Origin: Methanosarcinales archaeon
GTDB lineage: Archaea > Halobacteriota > Methanosarcinia > Methanosarcinales > Methanogasteraceae
NCBI GenBank assembly: GCA_030672345.1
Contig: DAOVGO010000140.1
Coordinates: forward strand, 1-11,880
Length of the DNA stretch: 11,880 nt
Reading direction: 5' to 3'
Made by a program: the position numbers and the translations under genes. This document shows positions 1 through 5,478 of the stretch, in pieces (position 1 is the first letter of the stretch; each line of letters starts with the position of its first letter). Below the pieces are notes generated by a model that saw only the letters and a list, made by a program, of their open reading frames with translations, was not told the DNA's origin and ran no database searches.

Positions 1-52
1 ATTCTCCGAACGCCGTGCACCCGATTCCTATGATTGCCACTTCTCTTGCCAT
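1..52 (-). CDS. Thiolase / acetyl-CoA acetyltransferase family, N-terminal fragment
   Basis: Read leftward from an ATG at 52, the first 17 codons give MAREVAIIGIGCTAFGE. This matches the usual start of archaeal thiolase-like acetyl-CoA acetyltransferases, which open with a short charged segment and then VAIIG-G-T-FGE. In archaea these proteins normally condense acetyl-CoA units at the head of the mevalonate pathway, usually next to HMG-CoA synthase and a DUF35 zinc protein, but the neighbours lie outside the window. The gene runs off the left edge, so no catalytic residue can be seen. Upstream on its strand an ATTATA element (about 80-86) sits at a distance that would give a very short or absent leader. 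The gene diverges from tgtA. The family call rests on 17 residues only. Confidence 0.6.
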   Translation of the reverse strand, partial: MAREVAIIGIGCTAFGE

Positions 53-178
53 GATGATCATAGGTCACTTTGGTCTTCTGTATAATGAGATTTTTTGTTT
101 TCCAGAGGCACTGCCCCATGGTAACTTGCCAATCGCCACCAGAAAGACTATAGAAGTCACCTGCCAAACCATCTCTTC
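53..178. promoter_or_regulatory. Divergent promoter region between the thiolase fragment and tgtA
   Basis: This 126-bp stretch lies between two divergent starts. An A/T-rich core at about 78-101 (TATAATGAG followed by a T-run) can be read as a TATA element in either direction. Leftward it lies about 30 bases from the thiolase ATG. Rightward it leaves a leader of about 70 bases before tgtA. No clear Shine-Dalgarno sequence precedes the tgtA ATG. Assignment is by sequence appearance and spacing only. Confidence 0.35.
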
Positions 179-1648
179 ATGCCTCACTTCGAAATCACGC
201 ACAAGGACTCAGCCGGCAGAATCGGCAGGTTGTACACCGGACACGGGAGAATCGAGACCCCGACGGTCATGCCTGTGATCAATCCAAATATAGCGATGGT
301 GGATGCGCCTGAACTTGCGAAATTCGGAGCAGAGATCGTCATCACCAACGCATACATCATATACCGGAATCCTGAACTGAGAGAGCGTGCAATCGAAAAG
401 GGCGTGCATTCCTTGCTTGGTTTCGACGGCGCGGTTATGACTGATTCCGGATCGTACCAGCTCTCAGTGTACCATGATATCGAGATCACATCTGACGAAA
501 TCGTCCGGTTTCAGCAGAGAATCGGCTCAGACATCGGTGTGCCCCTCGATATCCCGACGCCGCCTGACACATCACACGAACAGGCTGAATCCGAGATGAA
601 AACGACGATCGAACGATGCAAGGAGGCGCGTGGGCTGGCACAGGATTCTATGCTTCTTGCAGGACCTGTGCAGGGCTCGACACATACAGATCTACGGTAC
701 GAATGCGCCCGCACGCTTTCAACGATCGGGTTCGACGTCTACCCGATAGGTGCGGTTGTGCCGCTGCTCACGAATTACCGGTTCTCAGAGATGGTGGACG
801 TGATCGTCGCATCGAAGAAAGGGCTTTCTCCGGCAGCACCAGTCCATCTCTTTGGCGCGGGACATCCAGCGATGTTCGCGCTTGCGGTTGCGCTTGGCTG
901 CGATCTCTTCGATTCTGCTGCTTATGCGCTCTATGCAAGGGACGGGCGGTATCTCACCGCTGACGGGACATACCATCTGAACGATCTCCAGTATCTCCCG
1001 TGCTCCTGCCCGGTATGCACATCATACACCGCAGAAGAGTTAAAAGATGAAATACTGAGTGAAAACTACATTTCGCTTGCAAAACACAATCTTTATGCGA
1101 CATTCACAGAAATCAATCTAATCAAACAGTGCATCGTTGAAGGCAACCTATGGGAGCTCGTTGAACGCAGGTGCAGGGCGCATCCGAGGTTGCTTGATGG
1201 GCTCAAGCGTGCGACCGGTCATGCGGACTGGATCGAGCGGTTCGATCCGGTTCGGAAATCGACGTTCTTCTACTGCGGAAGCGAATCCGCGTACCGTGCA
1301 GAGGTTCGGAGGTTCGGAGATCGACTTGACCGATTCGATTTGCACGGAACGGTGCTCATCCGCACACGAAAGATCAGGGGCGAGGATCGGTTCGATCATG
1401 TGCTCAACCTGAAAGCTCCGTTTGGCGCGTATCCTGTGGAACTTGGCGAGACGTACCCGTTCAACGCGGAGGTGCCTGAGTCATCAGAACCGGATTACGA
1501 GGCGAGTCGGGTTGCGCTCGAGAATGTGCTGCGCCTGATCAAGCTCAATCCGGGTGCAAGGTTCACGGTCGTCTGCGGATGGGAGCATCCGTTGATTGCG
1601 GATATCAGGACGTTGTGCAAAAGAGCAAGCCAAGACGTGGAGAAATAA
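179..1648 (+). CDS. tgtA: Archaeal tRNA-guanine(15) transglycosylase TgtA, 3' end altered by a cassette insertion
   Basis: This enzyme exchanges guanine-15 in the D-loop of tRNA for preQ0, the first tRNA-level step of archaeosine synthesis. The 489-aa product has the full catalytic barrel. DSGSYQLS carries the catalytic Asp89, and LFDSAAY carries the probable nucleophile Asp245. The zinc site is Cys275, Cys277, Cys280 and His303 (CSCPVC followed by KHNLY). Spacing agrees with that known for Pyrococcus ArcTGT. PIGAVVPLLTNYRF is also typical. After the barrel there is a C-terminal region of about 150 residues but no PUA domain, as in the shorter euryarchaeal forms. The last 11 codons (1613-1645) and the stop lie inside an inserted gene cassette. 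Without it the protein would end T478-LSERGWW with a TGA at 2524-2526 (485 aa). Function should survive, because only the extreme tail changes. Confidence 0.93.
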   Translation: MPHFEITHKDSAGRIGRLYTGHGRIETPTVMPVINPNIAMVDAPELAKFGAEIVITNAYIIYRNPELRERAIEKGVHSLLGFDGAVMTDSGSYQLSVYHDIEITSDEIVRFQQRIGSDIGVPLDIPTPPDTSHEQAESEMKTTIERCKEARGLAQDSMLLAGPVQGSTHTDLRYECARTLSTIGFDVYPIGAVVPLLTNYRFSEMVDVIVASKKGLSPAAPVHLFGAGHPAMFALAVALGCDLFDSAAYALYARDGRYLTADGTYHLNDLQYLPCSCPVCTSYTAEELKDEILSENYISLAKHNLYATFTEINLIKQCIVEGNLWELVERRCRAHPRLLDGLKRATGHADWIERFDPVRKSTFFYCGSESAYRAEVRRFGDRLDRFDLHGTVLIRTRKIRGEDRFDHVLNLKAPFGAYPVELGETYPFNAEVPESSEPDYEASRVALENVLRLIKLNPGARFTVVCGWEHPLIADIRTLCKRASQDVEK

Positions 1649-2502
1649 AATGAAACAATGGTACGAAACACTATTTGAAGACTATGGCAAAAAATATGAT
1701 AATGAAAACTTTACACAGGGCACAATTGGTGAGTGTGATTTTATCGAAAAAGAAATTAATTTTAATAAGTCGCTAAAAATAATTGATATCGGATGTGGTA
1801 CCGGTAGACATTCGATTGAATTAGCAAAAAGGGGTTACAGGGTTACAGGAATTGATTTGTCAGAATCACAACTGGCGCGAGCAAAAGAAAAAGCAAAAGC
1901 TCAAAACCTGCAAATAGATTTTCAGAAACATGATGCAAGGAATTTGCCATTTGAGAATGAATTTGATTTGGCAATAATGCTTTGTGAAGGAGCATTTCCT
2001 TTGATGGAAACAGATGAAATGAATTATAAAATATTAAAAAATGTTGCAAAGTCATTAAAGGATCCTGGCAAGCTGATTTTTACAACACTAAATGGATTAT
2101 TTCCACTATATCATTCAGTTGAAGAATTTTGCGCATCAACAACGGAAGAAGTGAATGCGACCTACAGAAGTAATACTTTTGATTTAATGACTTTCCGAGA
2201 TCACAATATTACCACAGTAGAAGATGATTTTGGGAATAAGAAGGAATTGGAATGTAATGAAAGATATTATGTACCATCTGAAATTACATGGCTATTAAAA
2301 ACATCAGGCTTTAAAAAGATTGATATTTATGGAGCAAAACTTGGAGCCTTTTCAAGGAATGATAAACTTACAACTGAAGATTTTGAAATGTTGGTTATTG
2401 CTGAAAAATAATGGCTTGCTCCATCGCACAACAGCGGCTACACGACTCCGCTTCGCCCAAATTGGCTCCCGTTGGTCGTCAACTTCATGTAGCCGCAAAA
2501 CG
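1613..2502 (+). mobile_element. Integron-type gene cassette (890 bp, one ORF plus attC-like site) inserted in the tgtA 3' end
   Basis: The segment is flanked by the 7-base direct repeat ACGTTGT (1610-1616 and 2500-2506). It holds one A/T-rich rightward gene filling most of its length, then an imperfect inverted repeat. This is the cassette layout: short 5' leader, ORF, attC. If recombination is placed at G^TT, as for integron integrases, circularising the segment joins its right end ...AAAACG to its left end TTGTGC. The resulting core GTTGTGC is the exact complement of GCACAAC at 2426-2432. Joining the outer flanks restores an open tgtA frame. No integrase or attI is in the window, so it may be a lone cassette at a secondary site. 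The cassette identity is inferred from structure. Homology searches were not possible. Confidence 0.75.
1650..2411 (+). CDS. Class I SAM-dependent methyltransferase (cassette-borne)
   Basis: A 253-aa Rossmann-type methyltransferase. Motif I is IIDIGCGTGR (44-53), the acidic SAM-ribose contact is in GIDLS (Asp69), and a motif-II/III-like HDARNLPF lies at 94-101. After these comes DLAIMLCEGAFPL at the motif IV position. The substrate cannot be told from sequence; relatives act on small molecules or proteins. The ATG at 1650 is chosen because GTGGAG (1637-1642) lies 7 bases upstream. An upstream in-frame ATG at 1596 lies inside tgtA and has no such site. Start and tgtA stop are one base apart, so translation can be coupled and the gene probably uses the tgtA transcript. 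Base composition is strikingly A/T-rich, with AAA/AAT/GAA codons unlike all its neighbours, so the gene looks horizontally acquired. It fills the integron-type cassette. Confidence 0.88.
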   Translation: MKQWYETLFEDYGKKYDNENFTQGTIGECDFIEKEINFNKSLKIIDIGCGTGRHSIELAKRGYRVTGIDLSESQLARAKEKAKAQNLQIDFQKHDARNLPFENEFDLAIMLCEGAFPLMETDEMNYKILKNVAKSLKDPGKLIFTTLNGLFPLYHSVEEFCASTTEEVNATYRSNTFDLMTFRDHNITTVEDDFGNKKELECNERYYVPSEITWLLKTSGFKKIDIYGAKLGAFSRNDKLTTEDFEMLVIAEK

Positions 2503-2508
2503 TTGTCC
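2426..2508 (+). repeat. attC-like recombination site (imperfect inverted repeat) at the end of the methyltransferase cassette
   Basis: Outer arms are GCACAAC (2426-2432) and GTTGTCC (2502-2508). Inner arms GCGGCTACA (2434-2442) and TGTAGCCGC (2488-2496) are perfectly complementary, and CGAC (2443-2446) can pair with GTCG (2476-2479). The two sides differ by unpaired bases (TCAACTTCA at 2480-2487 and AAAAC at 2497-2501 against a single A). That asymmetry is what sets strand choice in folded attC sites. The AAC/GTT invariants are present, although the middle of the core departs from the strict GTTRRRY consensus. The six bases after G2502 belong to tgtA target DNA in the inserted state. Confidence 0.7.
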
Positions 2509-2526
2509 GAACGTGGATGGTGGTGA
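2503..2526 (+). pseudogene. Displaced original 3' end of tgtA
   Basis: These 24 bases read TTG TCC GAA CGT GGA TGG TGG TGA, that is L-S-E-R-G-W-W-stop. They follow codon T478 (1610-1612) exactly in frame once the 890-bp insert is removed. They no longer have a start and are not translated as part of TgtA. The tail after ...HPLIADIRT would be LSERGWW. Confidence 0.7.
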
Positions 2527-2544
2527 TCTGTGAGACATCACCGC
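2520..2544 (+). terminator. Hairpin at the ancestral tgtA stop codon
   Basis: GGTGAT (2522-2527) and ATCACC (2537-2542) form a perfect 6-bp stem. One G-T wobble and one G-C pair extend it outward, around a 9-base loop. It overlaps the original tgtA stop, so it could be the end of that transcript. The cassette entered upstream of it and would therefore stay on the tgtA mRNA. There is no U-tract after it, so the role is tentative. Confidence 0.3.
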
Positions 2545-2690
2545 TTGCCCCGGGGTGCAGCTCTCTTCGGACCGAAGGGGGTGGTATCAGACCGGATTAG
2601 TACTGATTACACCGAATTACATCGATTTTATCCAATCATTTCCATGTTCGGCGATGGTTTACCACAATTTACCAGGGGACCCCACGTTCC

Positions 2691-3365
2691 TCAAACGACA
2701 TCTACCCTCCTCTTCACAGCGTTCGCATAGATGTGTGCCTGCCTCGTCGGTTCAGGAAGCTTGTATCCGCGCAGGCAGCGTCTCACGATCTCAATCGAAC
2801 TTTCCATCGAGACCCGGTGCCCGGGTGCCACGATGATCGGATTGCAGTTCTCTTTTGATCTGAGCACCCATCCGATGTCTCTGTTGTTGTAGGTGAGCGG
2901 GCAGAACTCCCTGGCACCTGCCGGCACCGGACGCTCTGGTCTCCCGCAGAGAATGCTTTTTGCAACGCCGATCGTCGGAATATCGAGCGCAACGCCGATA
3001 TGCGTCGCAAGCCCGGCAGATCGCGGATGGTTGATGCCGCAGCCATCGATCATCAGGAGTTCAGGTTTGCGGGTGAGTTTTCTGTATGCTGAAACGATCG
3101 CTTTTCCTTCGCGGAACGAGAGAAACGTCGAGATGTATGGGAACTCTGCGGCAACGATTGCGTAAGCATGGTCTTTCTCTTCCATTGTTTCATAATCAAG
3201 TGTTACGATGCCTGATATTATGTTATCGCCGAAGAACGCCTGATCAACTCCTGCTATCGTCCTTATTTCATCGAATTGATCCTCTGCGCAGGCGTGCGCT
3301 GCAACGATTCTCTGTGCATCGAGGAGTGCTCTCCGGTCGCTGGTTGCTGGGAAGAGGTCGATCAT
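2691..3365 (-). CDS. nfi: Endonuclease V (deoxyinosine-specific)
   Basis: Endonuclease V nicks DNA (or RNA in some lineages) one base past hypoxanthine, starting repair of deaminated adenine. From the ATG at 3365 the product has 224 aa, close to the 223-225 aa of characterised members. The three metal ligands are present: Asp41 (IAGVDQAF), Glu86 (LSFRE) and Asp107 (LMIDGCG), close to D43/E89/D110 of the Thermotoga enzyme. NHPRSAGLATHIGV, PTIGVAKSIL, APGHRVS and KLPEPTRQAH are also family signatures. The wedge segment usually written PYIPG is PYIST here, a small departure at the strand-separating loop. A GTG at 3437 would add 24 residues with no family match. GGGAGGAG (3377-3384), 11 bases from the ATG, favours 3365. 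The gene lies downstream of the ADP-ribosylglycohydrolase gene on the same strand, 190 bp away. Confidence 0.93.
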   Translation of the reverse strand: MIDLFPATSDRRALLDAQRIVAAHACAEDQFDEIRTIAGVDQAFFGDNIISGIVTLDYETMEEKDHAYAIVAAEFPYISTFLSFREGKAIVSAYRKLTRKPELLMIDGCGINHPRSAGLATHIGVALDIPTIGVAKSILCGRPERPVPAGAREFCPLTYNNRDIGWVLRSKENCNPIIVAPGHRVSMESSIEIVRRCLRGYKLPEPTRQAHIYANAVKRRVDVV

Positions 3366-3555
3366 TGCGGGTCGATCTCCTCCCGAAAGGGCAGTTTTTA
3401 CTCGATTTTTTGTGGAAAAATCCTCTTTCATCACCACAGTATCTACCTCAACTATTCATTGCCTCATCGGTGGAGTCCGTGCCGCTGTCCGGCTCGATCA
3501 CACACCCGTGCGATCCAGTCTGCCATAGGATGAAGCATTTGGGATCAGGGGGTGG
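3366..3555 (-). promoter_or_regulatory. Spacer and probable promoter/RBS of the endonuclease V gene
   Basis: This gap lies between the stop of the ADP-ribosylglycohydrolase gene and the endonuclease V start. On the minus strand it holds an A-rich block (about 3396-3421, including ACAAAAAATC), the probable core promoter, and then GGGAGGAG at 3384-3377. The rest shows no ORF or repeat that I can support. The gap suggests endonuclease V can be transcribed on its own. Confidence 0.35.
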
Positions 3556-4464
3556 TCATCTCGGCGCCGAAGACTCGCGGTTCAGCCGCCTGAACTCGGA
3601 GACGCACCTCCACGACTCCCTGATCATTGTTTCCACACCGTCTGCAGAATTCCTGCACGCATCGATCCAGTCGCGGGGCATTGCGTCCCTGCGCGGCATC
3701 ATCCCGCCAAGGATTGCGCCAACCATCGATGCGATGGTATCGGCATCACCGCCAAGATTCACCGCCGCAAGCACGCCACTCCTGAAGTCATGATCGTTTG
3801 CGATGACCGCAAAGGCAGCCGGCACGGCTTCCACGGTCTCGATCCCGCACCCGGTGATGTCTATGGCTTCTTCGAGCGTCCTTTCCGTTGCAAGCATGAC
3901 TGATTCCCGGATGCGGGCTGCAAGATCACCTGATACGTGTTCGGCGCCATCTATCCCGGCTCGTATGATCGTCTCGATCCCCGCGCCGCTGATCGCTGAT
4001 GAAACCGCATACGCGATCGCACATGCACCCGCGATCGCGATATCGGCGCCGTGTGTTGCAAGCGACGATTCGATGGTCTCCGGGATGACCCTGTCCGCGG
4101 GAAATAGCCACGCGATCGCAGGCGCACGCATAGCCGCGCCATCGGTTGTGCCTGATGTCGGCGTGAATCCGGGATCGTCTGCGAAACATGACAATGCGTG
4201 CGCCGTCGTCGGTCCCATCCTTGGTATCCGCGCACGGTTTTTGAGAAACACCCCTGCAATATGGCGTCGATCCACCTTACGAGCCTCGCAGACCGACCGC
4301 ACAACAAGATGCGTCATCACCGTGTCATCAGTGATCGATGGCGGGCGGACGAAACCTGTGACGGTGTGCCACCGTGCCTTGATCTGCTCGCGGGTGAGAC
4401 CCTCAAGAGGCTCGCCAAGCATGTCGCCAACCGCCTGCCCGTACATCGAGTTCAATATCCGCAT
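3556..4464 (-). CDS. ADP-ribosylglycohydrolase (DraG/ARH-like) family protein
   Basis: The family removes ADP-ribose from modified side chains or nucleic acids using a two-Mg2+ centre. From the ATG at 4464 the product is 302 aa, typical for the family. It shows the N-terminal GQAVGDMLGEPLEG, the metal motif TDDT (45-48), the internal TSGTTDGAAMRA (103-113) and the C-terminal NLGGDADTIASMVGA (236-250) carrying the second metal pair Asp240/Asp242. All core ligands are intact, so activity is expected. The substrate is not predictable. The frame stays open to an ATG at 4563, adding 33 residues unlike the family. The 4464 start has GGA 8 bases upstream and the family N-terminus right after it. The gene precedes endonuclease V on the same strand. 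A repair or stress-recovery theme is possible but inferred. Confidence 0.88.
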   Translation of the reverse strand: MRILNSMYGQAVGDMLGEPLEGLTREQIKARWHTVTGFVRPPSITDDTVMTHLVVRSVCEARKVDRRHIAGVFLKNRARIPRMGPTTAHALSCFADDPGFTPTSGTTDGAAMRAPAIAWLFPADRVIPETIESSLATHGADIAIAGACAIAYAVSSAISGAGIETIIRAGIDGAEHVSGDLAARIRESVMLATERTLEEAIDITGCGIETVEAVPAAFAVIANDHDFRSGVLAAVNLGGDADTIASMVGAILGGMMPRRDAMPRDWIDACRNSADGVETMIRESWRCVSEFRRLNRESSAPR

Positions 4465-4485
4465 AACAGTTCCATTTTGACCCAA

Positions 4486-4500
4486 GCGATTAAAAACGAT
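4486..4500 (-). promoter_or_regulatory. Possible TATA element for the ADP-ribosylglycohydrolase gene
   Basis: On the minus strand TTTTTAATCG is centred about 28 bases before the ATG at 4464. That would give a near-leaderless transcript. A second candidate start region lies farther up, beyond the 4544-4625 inverted repeat. Confidence 0.3.
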
Positions 4501-4543
4501 GATGATTGCGTGCGGACTCTGCGACCCAAGAGAGATAAAATAA

Positions 4544-4625
4544 TGACGTTGGTTGTAATCCATTCCATACGATGGGATGATCGTTTCTTGTGTTGGTTCT
4601 CAACACGTATGGAAAACCAACGTCA
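4544..4625. repeat. 82-bp nested inverted repeat upstream of the ADP-ribosylglycohydrolase gene
   Basis: Outer arms TGACGTTGGTT (4544-4554) and AACCAACGTCA (4615-4625) are perfect 11-bp complements. Inside, CCATACG (4565-4571) pairs with CGTATGG (4606-4612), and GTGTTG (4590-4595) can pair with CAACAC (4601-4606). On the minus strand the outer arm is followed by the T-rich run TTATTTTATC. It could be a leader RNA structure, a terminator/attenuator, or a small MITE-like insertion. Confidence 0.6.
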
Positions 4626-4636
4626 GCATTTCTAAT

Positions 4637-4655
4637 GTATATCTACAATATAAGT
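4637..4655. promoter_or_regulatory. TATA-rich element, readable in both directions
   Basis: The run TATATCTACAATATAAG is a good archaeal TATA candidate on either strand. Rightward it lies about 26 bases before the closing stem of the structured region at 4664-4837. Leftward it would start a transcript close to 4625, the outer edge of the nested inverted repeat ahead of the ADP-ribosylglycohydrolase gene. Confidence 0.4.
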
Positions 4656-4663
4656 GTTGTGGA

Positions 4664-4837
4664 CGGATGGGGCTGCGATTGGGGCTTCCCATGTTAAACA
4701 ACGGATCACAGATGGACAAATAAGCGAATTACACAAATATCAGTGCTATTTGTCCATCGTATGGAACGCGAAGCTGTCAGCGGCGAAACCCATGCGCGCC
4801 AGAGGTACAGACAATGTGAATATGCAGCCCCACACCG
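4664..4837 (+). ncRNA. Candidate structured non-coding RNA, no known family recognised
   Basis: A closing stem joins the two ends. CGG plus TGGGGCTGC (4664-4666, 4668-4676) pair with GCAGCCCCA plus CCG (4824-4832, 4835-4837), 12 pairs around a small internal loop. Inside, GATGGACAAATA (4711-4722) and TATTTGTCCATC (4747-4758) form a perfect 12-bp stem, extended by a G-C and a C-G pair past one bulged A. A TATA-like element lies at the right distance upstream for a rightward start. The stem is followed by ACA, as in H/ACA guide RNAs, but the length and single closing stem do not fit that family well. I looked for RNase P, SRP and tRNA signatures and found none. Strand is uncertain, since perfect stems read equally on the minus strand. 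Confidence 0.45.
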
Positions 4838-4858
4838 CCGCGGGAAAATAAGATCAAA

Positions 4859-4879
4859 CCCCGGAATTCAGGTCCGGGG
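4859..4879. terminator. GC-rich hairpin downstream of grpE
   Basis: CCCCGGA (4859-4865) and TCCGGGG (4873-4879) form a perfect 7-bp stem with a 7-base loop. It lies 35 bases beyond the grpE stop on the minus strand and about 20 bases beyond the candidate RNA on the plus strand. It could end either transcript. There is no clear T-tract. Confidence 0.4.
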
Positions 4880-4914
4880 CAGATGGCAGCAAATTCGATG
4901 CGGCGGGCACCAGT

Positions 4915-5478
4915 CTACTCAGCCACCCTGACCATGCATGGTCTGATCACCTTCGATTTGTATTTATACCCGCGCTGCAGTTCCTCCACAACGGTGTTGC
5001 TCGCAACGTCGCTTTTTGCTCTGGCAACGGTCTCGTGCAGGTGCGGATCAAAGGTCTTGCCGACCGCCTCAATGGGTACAACATCCTCCTTTTTTAGCAT
5101 ATCCCATAACTGCTGAAAAATCATCTCTATCCCCTTTTTGACGGCGCTCACATCATTGTTTTGTTGGATAGAGTCAAGAGCGCGCTCAAAATTATCGACC
5201 ACGTCGAGCAGTGATAAGATGATCTCTTCGTTTGCATATTCAACCGAGTCCATCGTTTCTTTCGCGGTTCTCTTCTTGTAATTTGCAAAATCCGCTTGAA
5301 GTCTCTGCAATCGTTCAAAACTCGAGTCTGCTCTCTCTTCACACTCTTTAAGGCGCTCTTTTAGCTCTTGCAACTGTTGCTGCGGTTCGGCACCCTCTTC
5401 ATCTCCTTCTTCTTCGACCGTCTCATGAGCCTCTTCACGAGTCCCGGCATCCATGCGCTCGATATCAGAATCGGTCAT
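4915..5478 (-). CDS. grpE: GrpE, nucleotide-exchange factor of the Hsp70 (DnaK) system
   Basis: GrpE releases ADP from DnaK and so resets the Hsp70 cycle. The 187-aa product has the normal architecture: an acidic, disordered N-terminus (about 1-33), a long helix/coiled coil (about 34-82, rich in Glu, Lys, Leu), a helical bundle (LLDVVDNFERAL), and the C-terminal beta domain with FDPHLHE (143-149) and the end signature GYKYKSKVIRPCMVRVAE. The ATG at 5478 lies inside the last codons of the thermosome gene, a 14-bp overlap (5465-5478). The two are therefore almost certainly one leftward operon with coupled translation; no separate RBS stands out. In most archaea grpE sits beside dnaK and dnaJ. 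Here it is downstream of the group II chaperonin, and dnaK/dnaJ are not in the window. Confidence 0.95.
   Translation of the reverse strand: MTDSDIERMDAGTREEAHETVEEEGDEEGAEPQQQLQELKERLKECEERADSSFERLQRLQADFANYKKRTAKETMDSVEYANEEIILSLLDVVDNFERALDSIQQNNDVSAVKKGIEMIFQQLWDMLKKEDVVPIEAVGKTFDPHLHETVARAKSDVASNTVVEELQRGYKYKSKVIRPCMVRVAE

Noticed and set aside
3366..3437. Longer endonuclease V start at the GTG at 3437
   Set aside because: The extra 24 residues do not resemble the family, and the ATG at 3365 gives the family-typical length, catalytic positions and an SD.
3803..4480. 225-aa plus-strand ORF antisense to the ADP-ribosylglycohydrolase gene
   Set aside because: It is a low-complexity shadow rich in Ala, Ser and Pro from the opposite strand. 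The minus-strand frame carries intact catalytic motifs.
4465..4563. 33-residue N-terminal extension of the ADP-ribosylglycohydrolase frame
   Set aside because: It runs through the inverted repeat and promoter-like DNA. The family N-terminus starts at the ATG at 4464.
4664..4837. RNase P RNA, SRP RNA or H/ACA guide RNA
   Set aside because: The GAGGAAAGUC-type core of RNase P and the conserved SRP S-domain loop are not visible. The ACA after the stem alone is not enough for an H/ACA call.
4859..4879. Part of a tRNA (arm with a 7-base loop)
   Set aside because: The stem is 7 bp and no acceptor, D or T arms can be placed around it.
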